From assembly GCA_026413225.1 (NCBI GenBank), contig CM048552.1:60837001-60901000 (forward strand): a stretch of DNA of 64,000 nucleotides, given 5' to 3'. Position 1 is the first letter of the stretch; the number at the start of each line of letters is the position of its first letter. The notes beneath the pieces were generated by a model. The model saw only the letters and a program-made list of their open reading frames with translations. It ran no database searches and was not told the origin of the DNA. Source of the DNA: Otis tarda (taxonomy: Eukaryota > Chordata > Aves > Otidiformes > Otididae). Below, in pieces: positions 36,801 to 61,915 of the stretch. The position numbers and the translations under genes are program-made.

Positions 36801-39800
36801 TCTCCTCCGGAATCTTTCTCTGGTTAGCAGACTTACTCAAAGCTCTTCTTGCTAGCATTTAACATGGCAGCTTTCAGAACCAGGGAAAACTGGAATTACT
36901 GTAAATAAATTTCATATTGAGTTCAGTCTTCTGTTCATTGCCACATTACCATGCTTTACAGTACTGGGCAGGTCCAGAAGGCAGTTCTTGAGTCACTGCG
37001 TCCAGGCCTGTACAACTGCAGACCAACAGCTCATATACCATTGAGAAAACATCTATCATGTCCCTAGTAGGGACAAGATTCAGTGTCTAAGCACAGATGC
37101 ACATTTTGTAGCTGCAGAGTCAATAGCTGTGGTATTTAGATCCAGATCCCCTTGAGTTCAGAGAAAAGCAACATTCGACATAGAGACAGCTCAACTCTAC
37201 TTCTAGTTACTCCTACCCAATTCTTTTGCTTTCAGCTGGACTGGAGGAATTTTAACATTTGGCTTGTTTTGTCACTGAATGCCATAAGCCTGACACTGAT
37301 GAGATGAACAAACATGGTCACAAAGAAATAAGCAAGGAAGACAACAGATGCAATCCTGAGCAGTGTCGATAATAAAGTCTGTCTCCAGATACATATTGGT
37401 CGACCTTTTTAATGTCTGATTAATTTGGATCTTTCCTTTTGACTCTAGATCTGTGAAGGGAAGTGAGAGAGGGGGAAATGGAGAAGGACAGGGTCTCACC
37501 ATGGGTGGTTCATGACCTTGATTTGCAAAATCAGCCACAACTCTCCACCTTTGCAATCCAGTTGAGTTACAGTTCAGCATCAATGGTGGGTTTTCATATT
37601 TGTCACTGTTCTGTATTTAGCACTGCAGAGGAAATGAAAATACAATAATAAGCAACATACTCTGTAGCCTTGGAGCTAATTACATATCTTTCTTCACAAA
37701 GTAAGTGGAAAACATGAGCCTGGAAGATATCCACAGAGTAATTAAACATGCGCTTGTCAACTTGTCACAAATACTGTGTTTTTACAGTTGAAATGAAAAC
37801 ACAAAATGCCATCTGATTGAACCTCAGAATAATTAGCACATCACAGCACACAACCATGACAAGTACCTGTCAACAGCTATCAGCGCAGCAATGACATTTT
37901 GCACTGCGAATAATAATGTCATCTTCCACTTTTGAATAGTAACGCTACTTTTTGTCTTTTGAAAAAGCAGTATTGTTTAAAACAGATACAAATATATCCT
38001 CCATAAAACAAGATTTCATTCTGCTAAGTTAACACTCAAAGAGAATTATTTCATAGATTGTGCAACCAAAGCTCTAATTCCACATGCAAAAGCAAACGAA
38101 GCTCTAATTCCACGTAGCTCCTGGATGGAGAGGAGGATGCTGCCTGTGGGACGTTGCCTTTGATAGCCGATGCCTATGTATTCCCAGAACTCTTTGTCTT
38201 TATACCAAGCTGCATAACCAAGATCCCTCTGGACTTGTACTAAACTGGTGATTTCTTGTAGGAAACACACCAATATAAAAATAGAGAGAGTCAGGTAATG
38301 CCAGTAATTTTCAGGCAAGTTAACAATGGCAGCTCTGCTGTGCTCCTAGAGCAGCCTGTTAAGAGAAAGGTAAGAAAAAGCAAAAAAAAAAAAAAAAAGA
38401 AGGTTCTGTAAAGTTTTATTAAAGTTATAAACTGCTCTACTGGTCTGTTTGCTGTAAACAAGTTGGTTATTAATAGATGTGATTTAAAATGCATGTTGAA
38501 TTGCGCAGACTGGCATTACAGTCACCCTTTTCGCGTGGCTGTGTGCAATTTTATGCTTGTTGCCTATGGCTTTAATTAACAAGTCATATGAGCTTAGACT
38601 GTTCAGTCTTTAGAGTCCAGTAAAAGAAAAGATTGTCTCTCACTAGCAGCAGCAAACTACCAATCCTACAAAGACAAGTTTTGAAAGAGAGGCTGGAAGA
38701 AATCCATGCAGGGTCAAGCCTTGGGTACTGACCGTAGTGCAGCACTGGGCAGGAGTCAGATCCTGTATATGACGTGGCTGAGAGCAAGACCAATATGTTG
38801 ATTTCCTGATTGAGGATGTGGTTTTCCTATTTGCAGCACACCACAGCTGTCCTCTCTTCCAGCTCCACCTGTGCTCTGGAAAAACACAGCACAGTCAAGC
38901 ACCAAGCGGAGATACAGACCTTAACTTTGAGAGACTCAGGCTCGGGTGGCAGCAGTGGTATCACCACGCTGGCTGAGCACGCTGCCTCGGCTGAGGAGCA
39001 GGGATAATTTAGAGGGAGCTGGGTATTTCTGCATGATGCTCTGTTGTGACATCTAGTTTTGCCTTACATGAGAGGTAAATCAACTCCTGTAGCTGTTCCT
39101 CATTTGGCTTGTCTGCCCACTGGAGTGACAGCTTTTAATGCCAGCTAGAATGAGGTTGGTGCCATCACAACAGAAAATCTTTTTTTATATTAACAGGATT
39201 AAGTAACTGATCCATGGAGATAGCTCATTCCCATGCAGAGCACAGAAACCCGCCTCCACCAAAATATATATCATTATATCACAATCCAGAACAGTCAGGT
39301 CTGCTGAGCCTTCTTGTCTTTAGCCATTTAAAAGGTAGGTGTTTATCTTAAGTGGTAGTGATTGCTTCTGCTATGACCTATGGAAAGATAACAGTATCTC
39401 CAGACAGCAAGACATCTCACCTGTCTTAGACACTTGCATCTGCAGTTTCCAAATTGTGCAGAGAACACAGGATGACCTAGAGATTTGGACTGCTACTGAT
39501 ACTATCGTACGTCAAGCCAACTTGGGTCTTGGCTGACACTGGAATCGTAACAAAAGTAATACCAAAATCTGCATTGCGTTTAGATGACTTCCACTTCCCA
39601 CTCACCTCAGTGTGAGAGAAGCCCTCTCCCAACTGTGTAAGTTTTATAGCACTGATGCCACTGAAAGAAAAAGCAGTTTTGCAGTATAAAATTAGAGAGT
39701 CTCAGTACGACATTCTACTAAATGACATCGTCCTTTTGAGTATTTGCTGTCATGTTTGGTGATTAGGAATGGGTATGGATCAGGTGGATAAAGCTGGTTC

Positions 39801-40949
39801 TCCATACCAAACTCTCACATAATGTAAAATTCACATAAAATTTTATTTAAAATGTAACAATAAAGATCTTCGAGGGAAAGATATGTCTCTGTCTCTATCC
39901 CCTTGAGCAGTAATCCACAAATGTCTACACTTCCACCCACCACAAAGAAAGGGCCAAATACTACCAAGAGACTGTATCTATGGGATTTTAGGCTCAACAG
40001 CAAGTATGAGAAGAAATCACAAGGAAACAAGCTGCAGAAATTTCTGACAGCTCTCCACAAATCTATGATGCCCACACAATTTCTGCAGTGACTGAGCTGC
40101 TGTTGTGGTTGCCCTGAAGCCTGGTGTCCCAGAACAGAGATGGCAAAGCCCCGTCTGTGAACAGCACCACCATCTCCTTAACTCCAAGTCAGCAAGAAAA
40201 CTACCACCTGTCCCTTGGTTGAGTGGTAGGAAACCAACACTCAAGAATGAGAACCTCTGCTCTACAGTAGATGTGCTGATTACAGGTAGGGCCTTAATTG
40301 CACACAGCAGAGATTTCCTATTTGGTTTATTTTAGAGTAGTGCAGATTTAGAAACTCACACCTTATGGAGTCAATAAGCTTGTGTGGAAGAGCTTTCACA
40401 CAAACCAGCTACTGAGCCATCAGGTCATAGAGAGACAGTCATTCTGGCTCTAGATAGCCCACCCACACTATCCTGGAGCTGTAAAGAGCTTAGTAATAGT
40501 GTTCAGGTTAAATAGTTTGCTTCCAAATCACTATGAACTGGAAGACAAAGTATATCTCCTTTAAAACTAAAATTACAAAGGGATGCACAAGGGGAATTCA
40601 ACAAGGAAGTTCCCCTCCATCAGGTACTAGGCATTGAATTTTGCCCTCTCTGAAGATGAAATGGGCTGAGCTGATCTGTTAGATTAGTTCTATCACCAAA
40701 AAGTTTTTCTCTATTCTCCTCTAATCCCATCATTCCCTCTACTGCTCCTCAGGCTACTTGATGAGCCACTTCAGTCCTCAGACAGTTAACCTGGGGGAGG
40801 GAAAATGGGAGCAGAACACAGCTCCCCATTAACAATTCGTGTTTTTCATGGTTTTGATTCCTAACTTATGTCTCTATTGTTTTGATGGTTTTTTTTCCAC
40901 TTTCAGGAATAGTCTTCAGAAAGAAGGGGAGAAGACTAGACAGCAGCAA
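27805..40949. other. Intergenic sequence, no gene seen
   Basis: About 13 kb are without a recognised exon, RNA gene or repeat family. A GC-richer patch at 28080-28280 contains a perfect minus-strand donor-like word (CAG then GTAAGT at 28121/28120) but no convincing exon. Small simple repeats include (CAAA)n near 30580, CT-rich tracts near 32700-32735, (GT)n near 34840 and an A-run near 38382. Two open frames (33980-34342 plus and 38046-38318 minus) have protein-like composition but no family I recognise. Confidence 0.5.
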
Positions 40950-41162
40950 AAAAAAATTTTTACAGTGAGGGTGGTGGAACACTGGAACAGGTTGCTCAGA
41001 GAGGTGGTGGATGCCCCATCCCTGGAAACATTCAAAACCAGGTTGGATAGGGCTGTGAACAACCTGATCTAGTTGGAGATGTCCCTGCTTCTTGCAGCGG
41101 AGTTGGACTAGATGACCTCTAAAGGTCCATTCCAACCCACACTATTCAATGATTCTATGATG
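40950..41162 (+). mobile_element. CR1 LINE 3' end (plus orientation)
   Basis: The sense CR1 3' UTR is recognisable from CAGTGAGGGTGGTGGAACAC through CATCCCTGGAAACATTCA, GTTGGATAGGGCTGTG and GGACTAGATGACCTCTAAAG. It ends in the CR1 tail CAATGATTCTATGATGA. It is 5'-truncated at an A-rich stretch. No target duplication is evident, as is usual for CR1. Confidence 0.9.
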
Positions 41163-44100
41163 AAGGACCAAAAAGAAAACCCACCAGAATGAATAACAGA
41201 TGAACACAGGGCCGGCTGAGGAGAGATCCTTTCTCCACAAAAGCATGTCAGCAGTGAGCTCGGTAGGTAACTGAGATTGCGGTTTCCAGTATAAATCACC
41301 CTCCAGAAACAATTATTACAATCCTTCTGGGTCCACGGTGGTTGATGTCGACAACCAGGACAGACACAGGGGGGACTCCCCGGCAGCCACATACAAGAGC
41401 ACCCGCACGCAGAGGCAGCATTACAGCTCTCTTGGCTGAAAGATCTTAGGCAGGATAATGCCATTTTTGCATGCCAGAGCCACTGATTCAGCTCACGGTG
41501 CCGCTGCAGAACTGAATGCTCTTTAGTGACAGTACAAATGCACCTTGCAACATCTGTGCCAAACCAGAACAACTCCAAAATGGAAACAAAACACCTTGCA
41601 CATAAACTGTGGGGCTAACAGTAACTCTCACAGGAAGCAAATCTTTAGTAAACTCAAACACTTCACTAAGAAATGCTTCATTTTATACTTAAAAGAAAAA
41701 GCAAGATACGCCTTGTCAGTACTGCACATTGCAGAGATTGAATGAAACCAATTTAGTTCAACTATTAAAAATATCCTGGGAGGATGTTTAATTAAATTTT
41801 AATATGATTTGCACAGGCTTAGTTTAAGTTCATTCCTTATTACTTCGGGCTGCTCATTGAGAATCTAAAAGACAGGTTTTTGGCTGAAAGGTGGGCTCTC
41901 CCGTGGCAATACCCCAACTTGGGAAGCTCAATGCTGACCCTAGGAAGTGGGAAGCCAAGGTGCTGTCTGAGGGACAGAAGGGTCTGAGCGGACTGGAGGT
42001 GTCTCCGGGGAACAGGCCCAAGCAGAGACCTTTGTGGTTCAGCCATCACATCGCCCTTCCTCCAACCCATCCTCAGGGCAGAGAGACAGCAGAACTTGGG
42101 AGTGGAAAAGTTTGAGAAATAAAAAGTTTTAGCCTCAAAAAGACCAAGGAATTATAAATCCATTTTGAAAGGCTTGAACAAATCAGACCTCAAGGAGGGG
42201 AATACTAAGCAGGAAGAACCTATGCCATAGGTCTCTAATCTGATATCCTGTTTCACAGGATAAGATGGTTAGTTAAAGGTGATACCAAAAAAAAATCCAC
42301 ACTGAATATACAGAGTGATGCTTCCTGTGGGTTGTCCTCCCACCCGAGCTTCCAGCACTCAGTGGTTTACAGGCGTCCTGCACCGTAAGCTACAGCCAGA
42401 TCATTATTTTACTAACCTCCCACCCTGCGTGCACACGATTAATCTCTTTTTCAACAAAGGTGCATTTTTAGACTATAACATCCTGTGGCAGTGATTTCTA
42501 TTTAGTTACATGTAATACAGAAAAAAACCCCAGCCTTCTTTGACTGCTTTAGCTGTAGCTCTTGTATTGTGAGAGGTGGTGACTCACTGATCCTTGTTTG
42601 CCTTTCCCACAAATTTTATGATTTTAGGACTGCTAAAAACATATGCTAGGAGAACTCCCCGAGACAAGTCTGAAACAGCAAAAACTTGGTAAAGAAACAA
42701 AGGGAGAAGAGAGAGAAGCAGATGAAAGCAAAAGTAAATAAGTATCAGCACAGAGTTTTAAAGCTCTGAAGGATTTAAACAGGAGTTGGTTCCACTGCTC
42801 TTGTTCTAAGAAAATCAGTAGCATCTCACATTTCCTGAGTGCATCGCTTTTCTTCTGTCTAATTTGTAGGAGGCAGCATGTCTAAAACAGAGACACCACT
42901 TTAAGGTGCTTTGTGGCAACTTCCCCACCAATTTCCTTTTCAGGTTGCTTTGATTTCCACCATGACTTTACCTTCAAAGGTACTTCAGAGCTTACCCAGC
43001 TGACGGTTCGTGTACACGTCCCCAGCCTAGTCAAGAGTCTAGCTCTTGCTTTGACACGTGTTTTTCATTTTTATCTTCCTAAATTGAAAAGCACACACCC
43101 CGGCATATTTCCCATCTATTGTCCCAGCCTAACAACTGCGCTTTAATTGGCCCAAGGCATTAAACTGAGCCCAACAGCTCAGTTGGCTCAGTGTCTGAGC
43201 ACAGAGCTGCAGCTCACGTACATTTTCCATTGTTTTCTTTTAACGTGTACCTCAGATAACAGAGAAATAAACATAGGCTGGTACTCATCTCTCAGACTGA
43301 TTGAAACAACACATTTAACTGAGTTAGCAGCATCTCTGCTTCATTTCTTCCTCTGGTCCTGGAGTAAGAGTTGCTCAGGGTGGTCCTGAGGCAAGGTTAT
43401 CTGCAGAGACAGCCCCGAGAGGCTGCCTTCATCCATGCCAGCCCCGGGACAGGTTCTGCCCACTAAACAGCCTCCAGAAATAACCCACAAGGCTGGCATT
43501 GAAGGCCTCAGGGAGCATCACTCATCTCGGACATGGGCACCTTTCTACCTTTCGTGAGCTGATCCTGCTCCAACACGTCTCTTCAAGGGGAGCTTCCTGC
43601 CACACAAGACATGGAGATGTAATGCTGCCTGCGGACCAGGGGACACAGAGATGGAACCAAGTGAGACCAGCGTGTTGGCCAAGGGCACCGCAGATTCCTA
43701 GCCCAGCCTCCACAAACGCTCCATTGCGTTGGGTCAAGCAGACGGGACATGGCATGTACTTGGGATAGCACTATGATGGCAGTTACTCAGCCTGTCTAAA
43801 CGAGAAGCTAATGATGAAGCGGGAAGAATGACAGATCCACGGCAGGAAGGAATTAAAGCCTGCTGCTGGGAGGAAATATTCTGAGCCAAACCCCACATTT
43901 CCCCCCTGAGTTTGACATGTGCCACTCAGGAGCACAGGAACAAGGCACTGAAGTAGGGACTTTCAGCCCATGTGATCAACAGCCATCTCTTGCCCCTTGT
44001 GAAGCACTGAGCCCTCCATGCCCCCAGCAGCCTTGGGGGGCCGGGCGCAGGTCGAGTGCCCAACAGGCGAGCGCCCCAGGCCGGAAGCAGGTTGAGGGAC

Positions 44101-44823
44101 AGGCACCAGCCTTACTTTGGGGCATCCGGACCCTTGACTCCTGCCAGAGCTCTGGGAAACACAGTACGCTCGTGATTCGCGAGCTGTAAAATCCAGCTCA
44201 GCCAAGCTGAGGTTCTTTTTAATTAAACGCTGCCTTAAGAAAAAGCACACAATTGTGCAATCAGTATTACTCATCTGACTTTAGCTACCAAAAAGAAACC
44301 TCGAGGAATCTCATTTAAGCTCTAAATGTGCAACGAGCAGCAGTTTGGGTGTGTGGGGTTGGAATGACCAATGCAAGTTTAACAGTTTAGTGCAAACATA
44401 AGCCATTAATTTAAGGCCGTTATTTTTAGCACCTGTAGAGCTAAGGGAGGAACAGTGCTCGCAGAGCCAAGAAAAACACAAACAAAGACAGTGTGAGCCT
44501 GTCTACATCCCCCCTTGCCAGTGCCACCACAGCACTGACCTGCCGTGCCCTCTGACACACACGGCTCCATCATGGCCCCCTGCACCCCAGGGGAAGTTGC
44601 TGCAAGCTGTGAGCTTTTATTTTCAGATACGTTGGTGGTGTTGGGATGACCAGGTTCCTCACATGAGGTGGTTATGGTACAACACTGAACGATGTTCACT
44701 TATGCCATGGAGTTTCTTTCTCTGGGATCTTCCGTCCTTCTGTGATGTAGCAACCCCAAAGTGTCACCCAAGGGAAAATTTGCCTGGAGAGACCTTGAGT
44801 CACCCTGTCCAACAGTCTACACA
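41163..44823. other. Intergenic sequence, no gene seen
   Basis: No exon or repeat family was recognised. A mildly GC-rich stretch at 43380-44180 has a small cluster of CG dinucleotides at 44030-44100 but is not a full CpG island. Its open frames look like composition effects. Confidence 0.55.
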
Positions 44824-44878
44824 CACATATATATATTTATACACACACATATGTGTGTGTGTATAAATATATATATAT
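44824..44878. repeat. AT/AC microsatellite forming a near-perfect inverted repeat
   Basis: An (AT)n-(AC)n arm is followed by its mirror complement (GT)n-(AT)n. The centre ACACACACATATGTGTGTGT (44841-44860) is a perfect 20-bp palindrome. The outer arms (ATATATTTAT at 44831-44840 and ATAAATATATA from 44863) also pair, with a two-base GT offset. It could extrude as a hairpin or cruciform. Confidence 0.9.
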
Positions 44879-45141
44879 CAAATAAAGCAGAAGCCCCAGA
44901 GTGGGAAGACCAACTCTGGCTCAAACCCAAATGCAAGTCACAGCTTTTGTTTGCACATGTGCACTGTTCAAGAGGGGTGGTATTGCCTGTCAATTTTCTT
45001 CTGGAGAAAGAAAAACAAAAAGTCCTACAAAAAAAAGCCTCCCAGTTTTACATTTCATGTGAAAATAAAAGTAATTTAAAGCAACAACTACTGAATTGTA
45101 AGCCACTAGTGTAAAAATGCACATTATTAATGATGACATGA

Positions 45142-46255
45142 TGTTTTGGTTTTATTTAGTGGGAGGGGGCTAAGGTGGTAGCTTCTGCAAGAAGCTGCTA
45201 GAAGTTGCTGCCCTTTGTTCAGTGGACTCAGCCGGGCCTAGGGCGGACCTTGGCTGCTAGCCAAGGCCGAGCCAATTGGTAGCAGAATGTTCCGTGATAA
45301 TGGCTCTGCGATAACGTATTTAAGAAGGAGAAAACAGGGAAAAAAAAAAAAAAAAAGAGAGAAGATGTGAAGAAGCTGAGCAGGGGCAGAGAAGGGGAGG
45401 TGCGAGCCTTGTGGGCCTTGCAGGCCTCACCCTCTGGCCTCCCGCCGGGCAGCCGACTGGGCCCGACTCAGCCCAGCCTGGCTGCAAGAAGTGGAGAGAA
45501 GTGAGTAAGATGTAAAAAGGATCCTGAGAGGCGTCTGCCAGCCTGCTGTGAAGAATTTGTCTTCTGAGAGGAACGGCTGCAGATGCCAAGGTCAGTTCAG
45601 AAGGAAGGGGAGGAGTAATGCGGCTCCTGATCAAGATTCCCCTGCAGCCTGTGGTAATGACCATGGTGGAGCACGTTGCCCCCCTGCAGCCCATGGAGGT
45701 CCACAGAGGAGCAGAGATCCAGCTGCAGCCCGTAGAGGACCCCACATCGGGGCATGTGGATGCCTGAAGGAGGGCCTGGTGGGGCAGCTGTTCTGGAGGG
45801 ACTGCACCCTGTGGAACAGATGACCCACGCCGGAGCAGTTTCATGAAGGACTGTGGCCCAAGGGAGGGGCACAATGGAGCAGGGGAGAAATGTGAGGAGT
45901 TCTTCCCCTGACGATGAAGCAGCAGCATGAAACAACGCATGATGAACTGACTGCAACCCCCTGTGCCGCTCATGGGGGGAAATAGTAAAGATAATGTTAA
46001 GCCTGAGAAGAGGGAGGGGTGGGGGGAGGTTATTTTGTTCTGTCTCATTATCCTGCTGTTTGTAGTAATAAATGAATAGTTTTCCCCAACTCGAGTCTGT
46101 TTTGCCTGTAACAGTAACTTTAAGGATTTCTCCCTGTCCTTATCTCAAACCTTGAGCCGTTTTTCCTTATGTCATCTCCCCCTATTCTCTCAGAGGGTGG
46201 GGGGAGCGAGAGAGAGACTGAGTAGTCTGGTCCCAATCAGGGCTGAACCATGACA
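45142..46255 (+). mobile_element. Solo LTR of an avian endogenous retrovirus, family 2, copy 3
   Basis: Fossil element of 1114 bp, beginning TGTTTTGGTTTTATTTAG and ending CTGAACCATGACA. It is flanked by a perfect 5-bp target duplication, CATGA (45137-45141 and 46256-46260). It is co-linear with the copies at 11276 and 26646, including an A-rich tract (about 45340), the internal minisatellite (45650-45760) and an AATAAA signal near 46068. The long minus-strand frame (45320-46048) is antisense to the repeat block and not a gene. It lies in the gap downstream of the TXNRD1 3' end. Confidence 0.92.
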
Positions 46256-46260
46256 CATGA

Positions 46261-47288
46261 CCCACAGGAACAGATACGTGTGGGTCCCATCTTGCAACGC
46301 CAAGCTCAGACATGTCTTTATTCTCTGTGCTCCAGGATCTAATGTCCTTACAGACTTGGATGAAAATAATGCTGCTATCTATGTGCTTAAACATGAAAAG
46401 CTACACTGCCAAACAGCTCAGCAACCTGCACCCCTGGGTTTTCAGAAGTTACACAGATGGCAGCTAGCGCTAACAGTGGAAGGCTGGCTTCCTAATTCAT
46501 TCCTTATTTTAAAGTATGTCCTTCTCATGTGTCTAACATGAAAAGAAAAACACATAAAACAGCCCCGAATGCTGTTTCTCAGAGAAATCTCTACCTTCAG
46601 AATTCAAAAGACTGAAACAAATCACAGCTGGGTTTATCAAGGTGCGCTCTTCTGGCCTTTAAAAAAAGTTGGCTTTTTTTAAAAAGTCACCTGGTTTCTT
46701 TGCTTGGAAGTGGCATCAAAATGAGCATGTTTGTGCAAATATTCCATTTATTTAATAAACTGGCCAGAAAAATACTACCACAGACCTTTCTTGATACCTT
46801 ACAAAACATGTTTAAAAATTCTTCTGTTCATAAAAATAACTTACAACATTACTCTAGAAATCTCAGTGGAAATACAACAATTTGTTACCATGCAGAAATT
46901 TAGGTGTAAGGCATTCTGCCCAGTGGGCTGGAGAATTTCCCCCCTATTCACACCGCACTACTAAACTCCCAAGAACCATATAATAAAAGTAAACCAAACC
47001 TTTCTACTAAAACAGAGGGAAATGAAAAAACAGATTAAAAAGCACATTCATTTCCATTACAAAGAGACATTTTTACAATCTCCTGATAAATATGTATGCT
47101 GTTTATCCAACACAGGAGGAATTTCAAGAATTTGTTGTTTTTAATGGAAATCTGTTTTAAAATATTGTTTTCTTAATTAAATATAAAACAATGCACACAT
47201 GGAACTAAATACAGCTTTTAGACCATATTTACACAGAAGATTTTTCACTGTTGGTTTTTGGAGGTTGAGTGGGGGGTTTGTTTCCCTG
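46261..47288. other. TXNRD1 3' flank or distal 3' UTR
   Basis: No coding signal was seen. A minus-strand AATAAA signal (plus-strand TTTATT at 46747-46752) could end a long TXNRD1 3' UTR of about 1.6 kb. Otherwise this is intergenic. Confidence 0.4.
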
Positions 47289-48352
47289 TTTATTTTGGGG
47301 TGGGCTTTATTTGTTTGGCTTTTTTTTTGATTCTACAGGCCCACTAATCTGAGGGAAAGTCTCAGTAGTGCTGTGTTCAAAGTGGTCAATTCAGACCTGA
47401 AATGGTGCAGCATACAATGACTCACCTGGAAAGGAAGAACCTATTCAAATTGAATAAAGTTGCACAGAGCTCTTGGAAGTAAAATTCATTCCACATTGGA
47501 ATTCTGTCAGTTCCAAACTGGACTTATTATAATCACATAAGCTGCAAGATAAAGCTACGAAGATCACATCTGTGCTATATGCATAGTTGTCACTATCAAC
47601 GGAAAACTATCGGGAAAAAAAAAAAAAGGAACTTTCTGTATAACAAGGCATTAATAAAAAGTATTTTCCTTTCTCACTAAGGAGAACATTTTCACAAATA
47701 AGTTTCTCTAAAAAAAAAAAAAGTCATAACAGAGTCAGTTTGGAAGCCAAGAAATATGTTATTCTAGATGCTACTGAAGTTTTTTTCCAAGGATATCTTC
47801 TTCCTCGTGATCAAACATGTAGATATAGTTTCTCCTCCACAAGCATGCGTCTGCAATCTCCTCATCTGCATCTGCTCATGAGGAGACCTTGCAATTGCTG
47901 TGTTATAACCCAGTGCACAGGGACACTATACAAATATCTGAACCTGTGGTAATATCCTTCAGTTCGGAAGTTCTCTGTTCAGGTAAGAAACTGGAGAGGA
48001 ATGAAAACAAACCAAACCAGCTGTTGTGCAGCTGTGCTAGCAGTTCTTCCATCACTGCCCACCAGACAATGCAGGCTTCAGGCTATGACTTCATGAAAGC
48101 ATTCGTTAAATGCCCTGCTAAGCAGCAGCTCCATAGTCAGTATTCCCATTGCGTTGCTATTTGCCAGCCAACCACCGCAAGTGACCAACTCCCACAGCGC
48201 TCTTCTCCTTAGGAGGAGGGAACCCTCTGGTTAAGATCTACACGTTTCTGCAGATGACGGCGGATGACTTCTCCCTAAACCTTTCTTCTGAATTGCAGAT
48301 GTCAGACACTGCGATGAAAGTCAGTCTCTGGCAATAACAAGAATGGGGCTCT
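47289..48352 (-). other. TXNRD1: TXNRD1 3' UTR (distal end uncertain)
   Basis: This sequence follows the TAA at 48353-48355 on the minus strand. It contains the SECIS-like element at about 48030-48110. Candidate polyadenylation signals (minus-strand AATAAA) lie at 47306-47311 and 47289-47294, about 1.05 kb past the stop, and another lies at 46747-46752. The real 3' end cannot be chosen from sequence alone. Confidence 0.5.
48035..48110 (-). promoter_or_regulatory. TXNRD1: SECIS element of TXNRD1
   Basis: On the minus strand the SECIS core is present in order and at plausible spacing. The 5' quartet ATGA is at 48094-48091. Twelve bases later the apical AA is at 48078-48077, and the 3' quartet TGAT is at 48054-48051. 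The flanks CTTTC and GGAAG can pair as the basal helix. The stretch CATGAAGTCA, then AAGCC, then GGCAGTGATGGAA resembles the human TXNRD1 SECIS as I remember it (CATGAAGTCACC, AAGCCC, GGCGGTGATGGAAC). The element recruits SBP2 and the Sec elongation factor so that the in-frame UGA 259-261 nt past the start of this exon's end is decoded as selenocysteine rather than stop. Confidence 0.85.

Positions 48353-61915
<13,563 letters not shown>

Noticed and set aside
44030-44100. Small CG-rich patch as a second orphan CpG island
   Set aside because: It is only about 70 bp and CG density is moderate, which is too short to call.
45320-46048. 242-codon minus-strand frame
   Set aside because: It lies wholly inside a solo LTR, antisense, and is created by the internal minisatellite.
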